Counted from the stretch's first letter, positions 1-8,412 are shown. The stretch is DNA of 64,000 nt from Bacillus sp. FJAT-14578 (GCF_000504165.1 NZ_AYSE01000007.1:248001-312000), one strand, 5' to 3'. The notes: generated by a model not told the origin, from the sequence alone. Made by a program: numbers and translations.

Positions 1-1254
1 CCGATACTGGCGTTTGCACAAGTGCAGCCGTGGCAGGGAGACGAGTGGAGAGATCAAATCCCTCCGTGGAAGCTTGATGAATGGAAGGGAGAGGGAACTA
101 AAGCCATCGAGCAGCAGGAACAGCTGGAAAAATGGCAAATGCAGCAATGGTATTTGCAAACCGTACCGAATGCCTCGACATGGGAAGCCGAAAAATGGGC
201 ATCCGAACAATGGGAAATGCAACAATGGTATTTAAAGGCGAATCCGAGCGCTTCCACATGGGAAGCAAGGCAATGGGCATTTCAGCAGTGGCAACTGAAC
301 CAATGGAAAATGCAAGGGCAAACCGATCAGGGAAGTTGGGAAGGTGACGGAACAACAGGGGACACCCACAGTGGTGATGGACATCAAGGTGACGGCACGA
401 CAGGGAATAGTCATGACGGAGACGGACACCAGGGTGACGGCACAACAGAAAACAGCCATAGCGGAGAAGGGACGAAAGGCGAGGGGACAGAAGAAGCCTC
501 TAAAAGCTTTTCCTATAATCCTGATGCGGATGGATTTACCAGCTATGATGGGATCAAATACGCAGTCAACGATGCATTATTGAAACAAGTAGCACTTGGC
601 ACAGATGTGGTCAAAGGCGAATATTATCAAGTTATAAATGGTGAAAGCATCAATGGTACTAGCGCTTTAAAAGGATCGGGGAGCTGGAAGGAGTTTCTGA
701 TTTCAACCGTCAAGGTTTCTTCCTCCAATAACCCATATGCGAAAGAAGCGGCGGATTTCCTGGAAGCCGGTTATAAAACGTATGACGCGTATTCCAATTT
801 CCAAGATTTTAAGTTTTTAAGCAATACAGCTGCATTGGAGCAAACGCGTATTCGTGAATTTATGCGTATGGCACCAACCGACGGAGCGTTCTACCAGGGG
901 GCCAGACGCGTTCTTCCGAAGATTGGGGTAGGGATGGGAGCTATTGGCTTAGGCTTCTCCACTTATGAGACCGTTAAAAATGTCGGAGCTGCCATTAATG
1001 CAGACAACGGCTACGATCGGGCTGAAAGTATCGGGAAAACGATCAGCAGTGTCGGTGAAATGGTTGCAAGTGCTGGAACGATGGGAATGATGACACCAGC
1101 GGGTGCTGGGCTTATGGCTGTTGGAGCAGGGCTGTTTGTAGCTGGATATGCGGTTCAAGGCGTGACGAAGCTGATTAAAAACCGTGAAAAAATTAAAGAG
1201 AAAGCTTCGGCTTTATGGAATGGTGCAAAAGGATTGTTTGGGTTTGGAAAATAA
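1..1254 (+). CDS. Secreted Trp-rich repeat protein, C-terminal part (5' end outside window)
   Basis: The reading frame is open from base 1, so the true start lies upstream. The first residues (PILAFAQ) look like the end of a signal peptide with an AFA cleavage site. Next comes a Trp/Gln/Glu-rich region with a 26-residue repeat seen twice (MQQWYL..P.ASTWEA.), then a Gly/Asp/His/Thr-rich repeat (GDGTTG, GDGHQ), then a more ordinary globular stretch. The C-terminus has Gly/Ala-rich hydrophobic segments followed by a Lys-rich tail. It is the first of five closely spaced plus-strand genes that end with two TadE/TadG-like proteins, so a role at the cell surface with that apparatus is inferred from position. 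I do not recognise the family; the hydrophobic C-terminus could also fit a secreted membrane-active protein. Confidence 0.75.
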   Translation, partial: PILAFAQVQPWQGDEWRDQIPPWKLDEWKGEGTKAIEQQEQLEKWQMQQWYLQTVPNASTWEAEKWASEQWEMQQWYLKANPSASTWEARQWAFQQWQLNQWKMQGQTDQGSWEGDGTTGDTHSGDGHQGDGTTGNSHDGDGHQGDGTTENSHSGEGTKGEGTEEASKSFSYNPDADGFTSYDGIKYAVNDALLKQVALGTDVVKGEYYQVINGESINGTSALKGSGSWKEFLISTVKVSSSNNPYAKEAADFLEAGYKTYDAYSNFQDFKFLSNTAALEQTRIREFMRMAPTDGAFYQGARRVLPKIGVGMGAIGLGFSTYETVKNVGAAINADNGYDRAESIGKTISSVGEMVASAGTMGMMTPAGAGLMAVGAGLFVAGYAVQGVTKLIKNREKIKEKASALWNGAKGLFGFGK

Positions 1255-1287
1255 CGAAACTCATTGGGAAGGGGGTGTTCTTCTTTG

Positions 1288-2130
1288 TTGAAAGTAGAAC
1301 AGACAACCCACATTGAAGAACAGATGAAAAAATATAAGCGATTGTTCGAAAATCCTCATTTGAATACGTACTTCTATTCACATGAAGAAAAGTATTATCA
1401 GCTTGTCCGCTTTTTCCGGTTTGGAAAAGTAACAGGCGTTCTTATTTTAGATGAACGAGGTGAACTGGTTTCCCGTTCATTGGCTCAAATGATTTATAAG
1501 CAAATGAATTCTTATAATGCGATCGCCTCAGGAGCGGTGACGGAAATACAGCGTAAAATGCTGGAGCCGATTCAATTGGTGGAAGAGCCTCTGCAGTGGA
1601 TGGAATATATTGAGAAGCAAGAAAGTGTCAATGAAATTGAACCACAATGGAATGCGGTAAAGAATATGTTTCGTCAACTCATAAAAGGACGCCTTTACAT
1701 TAAAGAGATTTTTGAACAGCTGTTGGCGAATGACGACCTTGTTTATGATAAGTTGGGCTATTTATCGGAAGAACAAGTCAAAAAGGCCAACAACTTATTA
1801 AATGAATACAATTATACCATGTATACAGAGGGGAAAATTCAGCTTGATTCATTTGATGATGCTGCAGTCGTGAAAGGATTTCTGAAAGGAATGAGCGGGA
1901 CGGCTGCTGATAAGGCCCAGATGCTTCAGCGCAGCCTTACAGAATTGACCAATGCTGCCGCCCAAAAACGATTGGAGAATTCCATGCTGACGTTTGAAAA
2001 AGATGAGCATGGAAGGACCATGACTCAAAAACGCGGAACGTTAACGCTGGAACAATTAGAGGAACGGGCACAACGAATTAGTGATTATGAATACGAACAA
2101 CAATTTTTGACTATGATTAGAAATCATTAA
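1288..2130 (+). CDS. Hypothetical cytosolic protein in Tad-like operon
   Basis: About 280 residues, charged, with no membrane segment or signal peptide. I place the start at TTG 1288 because a GGGGGTG ribosome binding site lies about 10 bases upstream; an in-frame TTG at 1264 would put that site inside the gene. The gene begins 33 bases after the previous stop and ends 15 bases before the next start, so it is probably co-transcribed. The sequence has mixed helical character (for example EEQMKKYKRLF near the start and EQLEERAQRISDYEYEQQF near the end). I do not recognise a family; an accessory role for the surface or pilus-like genes next to it is inference only. Confidence 0.7.
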   Translation: MKVEQTTHIEEQMKKYKRLFENPHLNTYFYSHEEKYYQLVRFFRFGKVTGVLILDERGELVSRSLAQMIYKQMNSYNAIASGAVTEIQRKMLEPIQLVEEPLQWMEYIEKQESVNEIEPQWNAVKNMFRQLIKGRLYIKEIFEQLLANDDLVYDKLGYLSEEQVKKANNLLNEYNYTMYTEGKIQLDSFDDAAVVKGFLKGMSGTAADKAQMLQRSLTELTNAAAQKRLENSMLTFEKDEHGRTMTQKRGTLTLEQLEERAQRISDYEYEQQFLTMIRNH

Positions 2131-2145
2131 GACAGGTGATTCATT

Positions 2146-2835
2146 TTGAAGCCATTGAAAGAAAGCTTTAAATTATATACACAAAATATCGAGCACATTT
2201 TATTACTGTCCGTGACGGTTTTATTGCCGTTTTTTCTCATCCAGACGGTGGTGGTGAATCAAATGTACATTCGTGTTTCCGATACTCCGTTTCTTTTTAT
2301 CGGGGATTTTGTTAACGGGTTTTATATGTTGTTATTTAGCATCATTACACAAGTTCCATTCATCCAATATGTATTAAGTGATATAGAAGGAGAAGAGCAG
2401 CGGGTGAAAAAAGCCTATCAATCATTTTTAAAATACGGCTTTTCCGTTTTTGTGTTTGCTCTTTGCTACGTTTTGATTGTTGTAACCGGCATGTTTTTAT
2501 TCATCATTCCCGGAATGATTGCAGCCGTGCTGCTTTTCTTGACACCGTATATGACGGTGATGTCTGACAAGCCTGTTCATCATGCATGGAAAACGGCTTT
2601 TCGTTTAGGCAAAAAGAAGTTTTTTCCTATACTTTTAATTATTCTGTTGACGGCATCTGTTGAGTTTTTGATTGGTTTTGTTGTTATGAATTCAATCGCC
2701 TCCGTTACAGGAAACTATCTGGCTATTGTGCTTGGCCAATGTGTACTGAATATGATTGTTTTTCCGTTCGTCGTGATTTTTACGACCTTTTATGCGAGAA
2801 AATGGCACAATGAACTTGTGTTTCAAGCAAAGTAA
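2146..2835 (+). CDS. Polytopic membrane protein
   Basis: 229 residues starting at TTG 2146, preceded by an AGGTGA ribosome binding site. There are about five or six hydrophobic segments: around residues 17-37, 45-65, 95-130, 160-185 and 188-215. The C-terminus is short and charged. The overall layout resembles small Bacillus membrane proteins of the YciC/DUF975 type, but no diagnostic motif is visible. It sits between an unknown cytosolic protein and the TadE-like gene and probably belongs to the same operon. It could be a membrane partner for secretion of the neighbouring pseudopilins, which is inference. Confidence 0.7.
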   Translation: MKPLKESFKLYTQNIEHILLLSVTVLLPFFLIQTVVVNQMYIRVSDTPFLFIGDFVNGFYMLLFSIITQVPFIQYVLSDIEGEEQRVKKAYQSFLKYGFSVFVFALCYVLIVVTGMFLFIIPGMIAAVLLFLTPYMTVMSDKPVHHAWKTAFRLGKKKFFPILLIILLTASVEFLIGFVVMNSIASVTGNYLAIVLGQCVLNMIVFPFVVIFTTFYARKWHNELVFQAK

Positions 2836-2858
2836 TTAAAATAGTGGAAGTGAAAAAG

Positions 2859-3263
2859 ATGGATAGATGGAAAAAACATATACACAATGAAAAAGGATCA
2901 GCATCGATAGAGTTTTTAGGGATGGTTCCGTTGTTGCTTCTTCTTTTTGTTATGTCATGGCAGTTTCTGATTGTCGGCTATGCACTTATTGTGACACACT
3001 CAGCGGTTAATGAAGGAGCGAAAGTATATGCTGTGACGGAAAATCCGTTAGAAGCTTCTGCAAAGGCCCATGACGTCATGAGCAAGGTTGGAGCCAGCAT
3101 CCGTCAAACCGTACCGCTTACTGTCAATTACTCTGGAGGCAGCCCTGACTTCACAGCGGTATTACAAACAGAGGTCGAGCTTGTTTTTTTACCGGCTGAC
3201 ATGAGAAAAGGCCTGCCTGCGATTCCGATTAAACAGGAAGCGACCAGCAGGGTGATTCAATGA
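2859..3263 (+). CDS. TadE-like pseudopilin
   Basis: 134 residues from ATG 2859 (GGAAGTG site 8 bases upstream); an in-frame GTG at 2844 lacks a ribosome binding site. The N-terminus has the TadE pattern: a short basic stretch, NEKGSASIEF, then a hydrophobic helix (MVPLLLLLFVMSWQFLIVG) and a more polar domain with small residues. TadE proteins are minor pseudopilins of Tad/Flp pili, processed at the Gly before the hydrophobic helix. The next gene overlaps it by 4 bases, which indicates translational coupling. No tadA ATPase or tadB/tadC is in view; they may lie upstream of the window. Confidence 0.8.
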   Translation: MDRWKKHIHNEKGSASIEFLGMVPLLLLLFVMSWQFLIVGYALIVTHSAVNEGAKVYAVTENPLEASAKAHDVMSKVGASIRQTVPLTVNYSGGSPDFTAVLQTEVELVFLPADMRKGLPAIPIKQEATSRVIQ

Positions 3264-4021
3264 AAAAACATCTTCAAAATGAACGCGGAAATATTATGCT
3301 GTTAAGCGTTTGTCTCATGGGTGTGCTCGTTGTGATGTTTCTTATGCTCATGAGCTTTGTGAAGGCTTTTTATATTAAGGATAAAGCATCATCTGCCGCT
3401 GAACAGGCAAGCCTTGCAGCGACTGCTTATTTTTATGAGAAGGTGGATGAGGCAATCAAGGAAGTCGATCAAACGCTGCCCGGGCTTGGCAGCGTAACAG
3501 CGGGGACGGGAGAACCGGATACGGACGCTCCAGAGCCGGTTGGCGATGTGTCGGCGGAAACGGAAGTCACCATCGGGAAGAAAAGCTTAACAGAACAAAT
3601 AGACGAGAAAACAAACGAGATTTTGCAATCATCTTCTAAATTCACACTTAATGAAGCCAGAATCGAAGCAATTGATAAAGTATTGAGTGATGAATTGACA
3701 GATAACAACGGAGTACGTCAAAGAATCGTTGAAAAAGCACTGAACGATGCAGTGATGGGCAATGATGCGGTTAGCGGATTAGTGGAAACCGTCTCAAATG
3801 TGATTGAAGAAAATGGCGGTACTCTAACTCATTCCAAAATTCGATATTTCAATCATGACAGCCGAATGGAAATTCAAACATCCAGTACATATAAGCCAAC
3901 CATCTTTGCAAATTTGTTTCCTAAGGAAGGAATTGAAGTGAAACAAACCGGGGAAGGACCAAGAGTGGGGTTTATCGAGCACTTAGAGGGTTTTCAGTCA
4001 CAACCTTATAGTATTGAGTAA
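3260..4021 (+). CDS. TadG/TadE-like pseudopilin-family protein
   Basis: 253 residues. ATG 3260 overlaps the stop of the preceding TadE-like gene (ATGA). The N-terminus (NERGNIMLLSVCLMGVLVV, then KDKASSAAEQASLAATA) matches the putative Flp-pilus-assembly TadG-like pattern of a short charged start, one membrane helix and an Ala-rich helix. A Pro/Glu/Asp-rich linker near residues 75-105 precedes a soluble, helical and polar domain. It is the last gene of the cluster and is followed by a terminator-like repeat. The length and single membrane anchor fit an extracytoplasmic minor component. Confidence 0.7.
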   Translation: MKKHLQNERGNIMLLSVCLMGVLVVMFLMLMSFVKAFYIKDKASSAAEQASLAATAYFYEKVDEAIKEVDQTLPGLGSVTAGTGEPDTDAPEPVGDVSAETEVTIGKKSLTEQIDEKTNEILQSSSKFTLNEARIEAIDKVLSDELTDNNGVRQRIVEKALNDAVMGNDAVSGLVETVSNVIEENGGTLTHSKIRYFNHDSRMEIQTSSTYKPTIFANLFPKEGIEVKQTGEGPRVGFIEHLEGFQSQPYSIE

Positions 4022-4027
4022 AAGGAT

Positions 4028-4133
4028 GAGAGTGTCGCATAAGTCTCTAATAAATCATAAAAATTTATTTTTAAATGAAAGGTCCCGTTACGAAATCCCG
4101 GATTTTACTGGATTTTTATGACGGGACCTTTCC
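4028..4133 (+). repeat. Dispersed ~100 bp repeat R1, copy a, terminator-like
   Basis: Begins 7 bases after the stop at 4021 with GAGTGTCGCATAAGTCTC, continues through an AT-rich stretch and ends in a hairpin with GGTCCCGT and ACGGGACC arms, followed by a T-rich run. The same layout recurs at 25451-25550, 26038-26143 and 37575-37680. It probably also terminates the operon. Confidence 0.75.
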
Positions 4134-4440
4134 CTTTTTTCTTATTGTAATAGTTTAAACTCATGTTGTTTTTGGCAAGCTTTGGCCAGCTTAAGAAGTA
4201 AATCGTTCAAATAACGTTTGTCGAGTGATAGAAGGGAGTTCATATCAATTTTGCGTATAGTCTTTCCAAAAATATTGTGGTATAGTATGAAAGTATTCGA
4301 TAACATTCGAAACAGCATGGCGGAAAATTACAGATTATGGAATATATTTACACATAAAATGATATAAATGAAAAGAAAACAGGCCTCAGCGCTTGTTTCC
4401 TTTATTTACAACTGAAGAAGAAAATCCGTGCAGCGGCACG

Positions 4441-4477
4441 GGAGAGGTTCGCGAACTCCCTCTATAAAAAACTAAGA
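4441..4477 (+). promoter_or_regulatory. preQ1-I-like riboswitch aptamer upstream of queC
   Basis: Contains AGAGGTTC, then CCCTCT, then ATAAAAAACTAAG: the P1 stem strands, the A-rich L3 and the conserved 3' ACTAAG of preQ1 class I riboswitches, which in B. subtilis control queC-queD-queE-queF. The loop between the P1 strands is GCGAACT instead of the usual UAG-containing loop, so the P2 pseudoknot pairing to ACTAAG is not obvious. It may be a variant or a partly degenerate aptamer. It lies about 370 bases before queC. Confidence 0.7.
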
Positions 4478-4479
4478 CA

Positions 4480-4567
4480 GTCGGCTGAAAGGCTCCCCCC
4501 AGCAAAGCTGGGGAGCCTTTCAGCCGACCAGCAAACGAAACGGCATAATCCGCCGTTTCGTTTGCTG
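4480..4567 (+). other. Two back-to-back long hairpins in the queC leader
   Basis: The first (4480-4528) has arms GTCGGCTGAAAGGCTCC and its complement. The second (4529-4567) has arms CAGCAAACGAAACGGC and its complement. Neither is followed by a T-run, so they are not classic terminators. They start immediately after the aptamer's ACTAAG and may be its expression platform or an inserted palindrome. Confidence 0.7.
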
Positions 4568-4621
4568 GTAGAGGCGCTTGACCATGATAAGCTGGCTTCT
4601 ACATTTTACTATGTCTTATGA

Positions 4622-4667
4622 AACACGTTTCACGTTTGGTGTACTCTAGGTGTGAGGGTGTTTTTTT
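4622..4667 (+). terminator. Possible intrinsic terminator in queC leader
   Basis: A weak imperfect stem (ACACG..CAC with GTG..GTGT) directly followed by seven T. It could be the regulated terminator of the preQ1 leader, or the end of a short leader RNA. Confidence 0.4.
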
Positions 4668-4737
4668 CGTTTTTTATCTTTATATCAAAGGGAAGGCAAG
4701 CATACGGCTTGCCTGTTCTTTGCGATGGGATAAAAGG

Positions 4738-4768
4738 GAGATTGCGCTATAGGGCGCAGTCTCTTTTT
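4738..4768 (+). terminator. Intrinsic terminator shortly before queC
   Basis: Stem GAGATTGCGC / GCGCAGTCTC, loop about 6 bases, followed by five T. It lies about 80 bases before the queC start and would block read-through into queC unless it is regulated or a second promoter follows it. Confidence 0.6.
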
Positions 4769-4847
4769 ATTTCTTAGGGAGAATCATTCAAGGACACGCT
4801 TTCTTCTTTTACGGCAGCTCTTATAAAAGAAAGGAAGGTCGATATAT

Positions 4848-5513
4848 ATGATGAAGTATGAAAAAGCAGTGGTTGTATTCAGTGGAGGGCAAGACAGTAC
4901 GACTTGTTTGTTTTGGGCTCTCCAAAATTTTAAAGAGGTAGAGGCCGTGACGTTTAATTACGGACAGCGGCATAGTAAAGAAATTGAAGTGGCAAAAGCG
5001 ATTGCCGCGGATCTTGGCGTGAAACATCATGTATTGGATATGTCGCTTTTAAATCAGTTGGCGCCAAATGCTTTAACCCGTAATGATATTGACATTGAGC
5101 AAAAAGAGGGAGAACTGCCGACTACATTTGTAGATGGACGGAATCTATTGTTCCTTTCGTTTGCCGCCATTTTGGCTAAACAAGCAGGAGGGCGCCATAT
5201 TGTAACGGGTGTGTGTGAAACGGACTTCTCGGGATATCCGGACTGCCGGGATGTATTTGTGAAGTCGTTAAATGTAACCCTCAACTTGTCGATGGATTAT
5301 GAGTTTGTCATTCATACACCTCTTATGTGGATCAATAAAGCGGAAACGTGGGAGCTGGCTGATAACCTCGGAGCACTAGATTATGTTCGTGAAAAGACGC
5401 TTACATGCTACAACGGCGTAATGGCCGATGGATGTGGAGAATGTCCGGCATGCGACTTGCGCAAGCGTGGATTGGATGAATATTTAACGAAAAAGAACGG
5501 AGGGAATGAATGA
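4848..5513 (+). CDS. queC: 7-cyano-7-deazaguanine synthase QueC
   Basis: 221 residues. Converts 7-carboxy-7-deazaguanine to preQ0 with ATP and ammonia, in the cytosol. The N-terminal PP-loop ([17 protein letters not shown], residues 9-25) binds ATP. The C-terminal Cys cluster (CYNG..., [13 protein letters not shown], about residues 186-209) is the zinc site of the family. The length is as expected. The AAGGAAGG site precedes the double ATG at 4848/4851. First gene of queC-queD-queE(-queF), with queD overlapping by 4 bases. The leader carries a preQ1-I-like aptamer, so product feedback is likely. Confidence 0.96.
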   Translation: MMKYEKAVVVFSGGQDSTTCLFWALQNFKEVEAVTFNYGQRHSKEIEVAKAIAADLGVKHHVLDMSLLNQLAPNALTRNDIDIEQKEGELPTTFVDGRNLLFLSFAAILAKQAGGRHIVTGVCETDFSGYPDCRDVFVKSLNVTLNLSMDYEFVIHTPLMWINKAETWELADNLGALDYVREKTLTCYNGVMADGCGECPACDLRKRGLDEYLTKKNGGNE

Positions 5514-5956
5514 TGCTTCAGCAAATGTATCCGCAAGTCTTTCATGAGTATTCGTATGAATTGAATAAAGATATGCAATTCGCTGCGGCCCACTTTGTGC
5601 CGCATGAAGAAGCGGGCAGCTGCCAAAACATTCATGGCCATACGTATTTTGTGAATATTACCGTTGCAGGGGACGAACTGGACGAATCAGGCTTTTTGGT
5701 GAATTTTCAATTATTGAAAAAAATCGTGTCGGGCCAGTTTGATCATACGCTATTAAATGACCATACGAACGTGTTCAATGATCAAAATCCGAATGACTTT
5801 CCGACTACGGAAGTGGTGGCCCGCAAAATATATGAAATGATTCAAGCCCATCTCGACACATTAATGAATAAGCCGAAATGCCTGCAAGTGTTTGTGCGTG
5901 AGACACCTACAAGCTATGTTGTGTATCGTCCGAAGAAGGTGAAAAAGAATGGCTAA
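5510..5956 (+). CDS. queD: 6-carboxy-5,6,7,8-tetrahydropterin synthase QueD
   Basis: 148 residues, PTPS/QueD fold. Converts dihydroneopterin triphosphate to 6-carboxytetrahydropterin, the second step of preQ0 synthesis. The zinc-binding His residues are visible (FAAAHFVP near residue 25; [11 protein letters not shown] near residue 43), together with the QFDHTLLND segment and the C-terminal [11 protein letters not shown] stretch typical of the bacterial enzyme. Overlaps queC by 4 bases and queE by 8 bases, so translation is coupled. Start ATG 5510 or 5513 cannot be separated. Confidence 0.95.
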   Translation: MMLQQMYPQVFHEYSYELNKDMQFAAAHFVPHEEAGSCQNIHGHTYFVNITVAGDELDESGFLVNFQLLKKIVSGQFDHTLLNDHTNVFNDQNPNDFPTTEVVARKIYEMIQAHLDTLMNKPKCLQVFVRETPTSYVVYRPKKVKKNG

Positions 5957-6680
5957 AAAGATTCCGGTGCTGGAAATTTTCGGACCAACCATTCAGGGAG
6001 AAGGGATGGTCATTGGACGTAAAACCATGTTTGTGCGGACAGCCGGCTGTGATTATTCGTGCAGTTGGTGTGATTCGGCGTTTACATGGGACGGATCGGC
6101 AAAAGACGATATTCGCCAAATGACAGCGGATGAGATATGGGGAGAGTTAAAGAAAATCGGTGGTGATTGCTTTAACCATGTGACCATCTCGGGGGGAAAC
6201 CCGGCTTTAATCACTGCGCTTTCTGAACTGATTGATGTTTTAAAACAAAATGATATCGCCACTGCGCTTGAAACACAAGGAAGCCGCTGGCAAGATTGGT
6301 TTTTACACATCGATGATTTGACCATTTCACCGAAACCGCCAAGTTCAGGAATGGAGACGAATTTTGCCGTTTTGGATGACATCATTTTCAAACTGCATGA
6401 GAATGCCCGACATGCTGCCGTCAGCTTGAAGGTTGTTATATTTAACGACAGGGATTTCGAGTATGCAGTAAATGTCCATAACCGCTATCCATCTATTCCG
6501 TTTTTTGTGCAAGTGGGTAATGAAGATGCCGGTACAACGAATGATGATCAATTAATTAAGGAACTATTAACAAAATTTGAGTGGTTAATCGATAAGATTG
6601 CGGCTTCACCTGAAATGAATAATGTTCGGGCATTGCCGCAGCTGCATACGCTCGTATGGGGCAATAAACGGGGTGTGTAA
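5949..6680 (+). CDS. queE: 7-carboxy-7-deazaguanine synthase QueE (radical SAM)
   Basis: 243 residues. Radical-SAM ring contraction of 6-carboxytetrahydropterin to 7-carboxy-7-deazaguanine. The cluster motif is GCDYSCSWCDSAFTWDG (about residues 30-46), the Bacillus-type arrangement with the [4Fe-4S] cysteines. VTISGGNPAL gives the SAM-contacting glycine stretch. Start ATG 5949 lies inside the end of queD. The last gene of the tightly overlapping part of the operon; queF follows after about 100 bases. Confidence 0.95.
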   Translation: MAKKIPVLEIFGPTIQGEGMVIGRKTMFVRTAGCDYSCSWCDSAFTWDGSAKDDIRQMTADEIWGELKKIGGDCFNHVTISGGNPALITALSELIDVLKQNDIATALETQGSRWQDWFLHIDDLTISPKPPSSGMETNFAVLDDIIFKLHENARHAAVSLKVVIFNDRDFEYAVNVHNRYPSIPFFVQVGNEDAGTTNDDQLIKELLTKFEWLIDKIAASPEMNNVRALPQLHTLVWGNKRGV

Positions 6681-6689
6681 GCGCTTTTC
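6676..6689 (+). promoter_or_regulatory. Weak cre-like box at the queE stop
   Basis: TGTAAGCGCTTTTC fits 12 of 14 positions of the CcpA cre consensus TGWNANCGNTNWCA. It overlaps the queE stop and precedes queF by about 90 bases. No reason for carbon control of queF is known, so this may be chance. Confidence 0.25.
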
Positions 6690-6779
6690 AAAAAATTTAC
6701 AAACAAATAACGAAAAGATGTATTCACAAAAATCCAATTCGCTGTTAGAATGACAAGCGAGGAAAGAGAGGAAACTAAC

Positions 6780-7277
6780 ATGACAGGAAGAAAAGATGAA
6801 GAATTACAAGGTGTAACGCTGCTGGGAAACCAAGGAACCAAATACTTATTTGAGTATGCACCGGAAGTTCTTGAAGTGTTTGACAATAAGCACCCGAATC
6901 GTGATTATTTCGTGAAATTCAACTGTCCGGAGTTCACAAGTCTGTGCCCTAAAACAAACCAGCCGGACTTCGCAACCATTTATATCAGTTACATTCCTGA
7001 TCAAAAGATGGTGGAAAGCAAATCATTGAAATTGTATTTGTTTAGTTTCCGTAATCATGGGGATTTCCATGAAGATTGTATGAACATTATTATGAATGAT
7101 TTAATTGAAGCGATGGACCCGCGTTACATTGAAGTATGGGGGAAATTCACGCCGCGCGGCGGCATTTCCATTGATCCATATGTAAACTATGGCCGTCCAG
7201 GAACAAAATATGAAAAAATGGCGGAACATCGTCTCATGAATCATGATTTATATCCTGAAAAAATAGACAATCGATAA
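6780..7277 (+). CDS. queF: NADPH-dependent preQ0 reductase QueF
   Basis: 165 residues, the length of the B. subtilis unimodular enzyme. Reduces the nitrile of preQ0 to preQ1 in the cytosol. The signature [18 protein letters not shown] carries the catalytic Cys, and [20 protein letters not shown] is the QueF family motif. I choose ATG 6780 (after GAGAGGAAAC) over an upstream in-frame ATG at 6750, because the protein then starts [16 protein letters not shown] as in relatives. The 99-base gap after queE may hold a separate promoter or only a spacer. Confidence 0.96.
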   Translation: MTGRKDEELQGVTLLGNQGTKYLFEYAPEVLEVFDNKHPNRDYFVKFNCPEFTSLCPKTNQPDFATIYISYIPDQKMVESKSLKLYLFSFRNHGDFHEDCMNIIMNDLIEAMDPRYIEVWGKFTPRGGISIDPYVNYGRPGTKYEKMAEHRLMNHDLYPEKIDNR

Positions 7278-7283
7278 CAAGAA

Positions 7284-7521
7284 AAGTGGAGCGAGCTCGC
7301 TTAAGCCGATAGGATGTTGGAACGCCCGACGTGAAACTGCTTTTTAGTTTCGCAGGAGGGAGTGAAACAGCCGTACGGCTTAGCTCGCAGAACTGGATAA
7401 TAAAAAAAAGTGAAGCAAGCTTGTTCAAGCCGATAAGATGTTGGAATACCCGACGTGAAACTGCTCTTTAGTTTTGCAGGAGGGAGTGAAGCAGCCGTAC
7501 GGCTCAGCTCGCGGAACTGGA
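7284..7521. repeat. Tandem pair of ~114 bp palindromic repeats
   Basis: Two copies (7284-7397 and 7408-7521) of equal length, about 124 bases apart and about 88 percent identical by eye. Each contains CCCGACGTGAAACTGCT and GCAGGAGGGAGTGAA in the middle, and ends that can pair with each other (GCGAGCTCGCTTAAGCCG at the left of copy 1 against CGGCTTAGCTCGC at its right). No good reading frame runs through them. They fill most of the queF to 7600 gap. Confidence 0.8.
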
Positions 7522-7599
7522 CATAAAAAATGTAAAACGAAACAGGCAGCTTGATTAGGTACTGCCAGTTTTGACAATTTAGCTAAGAAGGTGAAAGAA

Positions 7600-8280
7600 A
7601 TGTCAGAAAGATCGGCAGTTTTGCTTGGTGCAACTGGTCTTGTCGGTCGGGAGCTGCTCAGCTTGTTACTTGAAAGCAACGTATATAGCCAAATCACTAT
7701 TTTAGTTCGTAATAAGCTGTTAATTCAGCATGAAAAGCTTAGGCAAGTCGAAGTTAACTTTGATGAGCTTTGTAATTATGAAGACGAATTTAATGTAGAT
7801 GATGTATTTTGCTGTCTTGGAACAACTATGAAAAAAGCGAAAACAAAAGCTAATTTTTTAAAGGTTGACTATGAATATCCGCTGGCAGCTGCTAAACTGG
7901 CAGAGAAAAAGCGGGTGCGCAATTTTTTAACGATTACAGCAATCGGCGCAGATCTTCGTTCACCTATTTTTTACAATAAAGTAAAAGGTCAAGCCGAAGA
8001 AGATATTTGCCATCTGTATATTCGATCTACTCATTTCTTTCGCCCATCGTTATTACTTGGACAGCGTAGTGAAATCCGCTTAGGTGAAAAAGTTGGGGAA
8101 TATGCACTGAAAAGTATTTCGATGTTTTTAATCGGAAAATGGCGTAAATTTAAGCCAATTAAAGCAGAAAATGTAGCCAAAGCTATGTTGGAAGCAGCGC
8201 TTGAGGAACGTTCAGGCGTTCACGTTCATGAAAGTGATGTTATTTATTATGGAAACTGTCATGGTGCCGTAACGAATTAA
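7600..8280 (+). CDS. NAD(P)-binding Rossmann-fold oxidoreductase (TIP30/HTATIP2-like)
   Basis: 226 residues. The N-terminal dinucleotide motif is GATGLVGRELL (about residues 10-20). FCCLGTTMKKA and FYNKVKGQAEED (YxxxK-like) are features of atypical SDR proteins of the TIP30/CC3 group. I choose ATG 7600 because AAGAAGGTG lies 5-13 bases upstream; GTG 7591 is part of that site. Substrate unknown. Stands alone, with a strong terminator just after the stop. Confidence 0.85.
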   Translation: MSERSAVLLGATGLVGRELLSLLLESNVYSQITILVRNKLLIQHEKLRQVEVNFDELCNYEDEFNVDDVFCCLGTTMKKAKTKANFLKVDYEYPLAAAKLAEKKRVRNFLTITAIGADLRSPIFYNKVKGQAEEDICHLYIRSTHFFRPSLLLGQRSEIRLGEKVGEYALKSISMFLIGKWRKFKPIKAENVAKAMLEAALEERSGVHVHESDVIYYGNCHGAVTN

Positions 8281-8290
8281 GGAAAAATAG

Positions 8291-8337
8291 AGGAGGGCTT
8301 ACAAGGTATGCAATTGTACCTTGTAAGCCCTCCTTTT
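8291..8337 (+). terminator. Intrinsic terminator after the 7600 gene
   Basis: Perfect stem AGGAGGGCTTACAAGGT with its complement, a loop of about 10 bases, then TTTT. Confidence 0.9.
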
Positions 8338-8412
8338 ACTGTTTTTGAGAAGCAGGTTATATGCCTGATAAAGAAAAAGCATCTATAGTTAAAAATAAAT
8401 AGCTGCGGTCGG

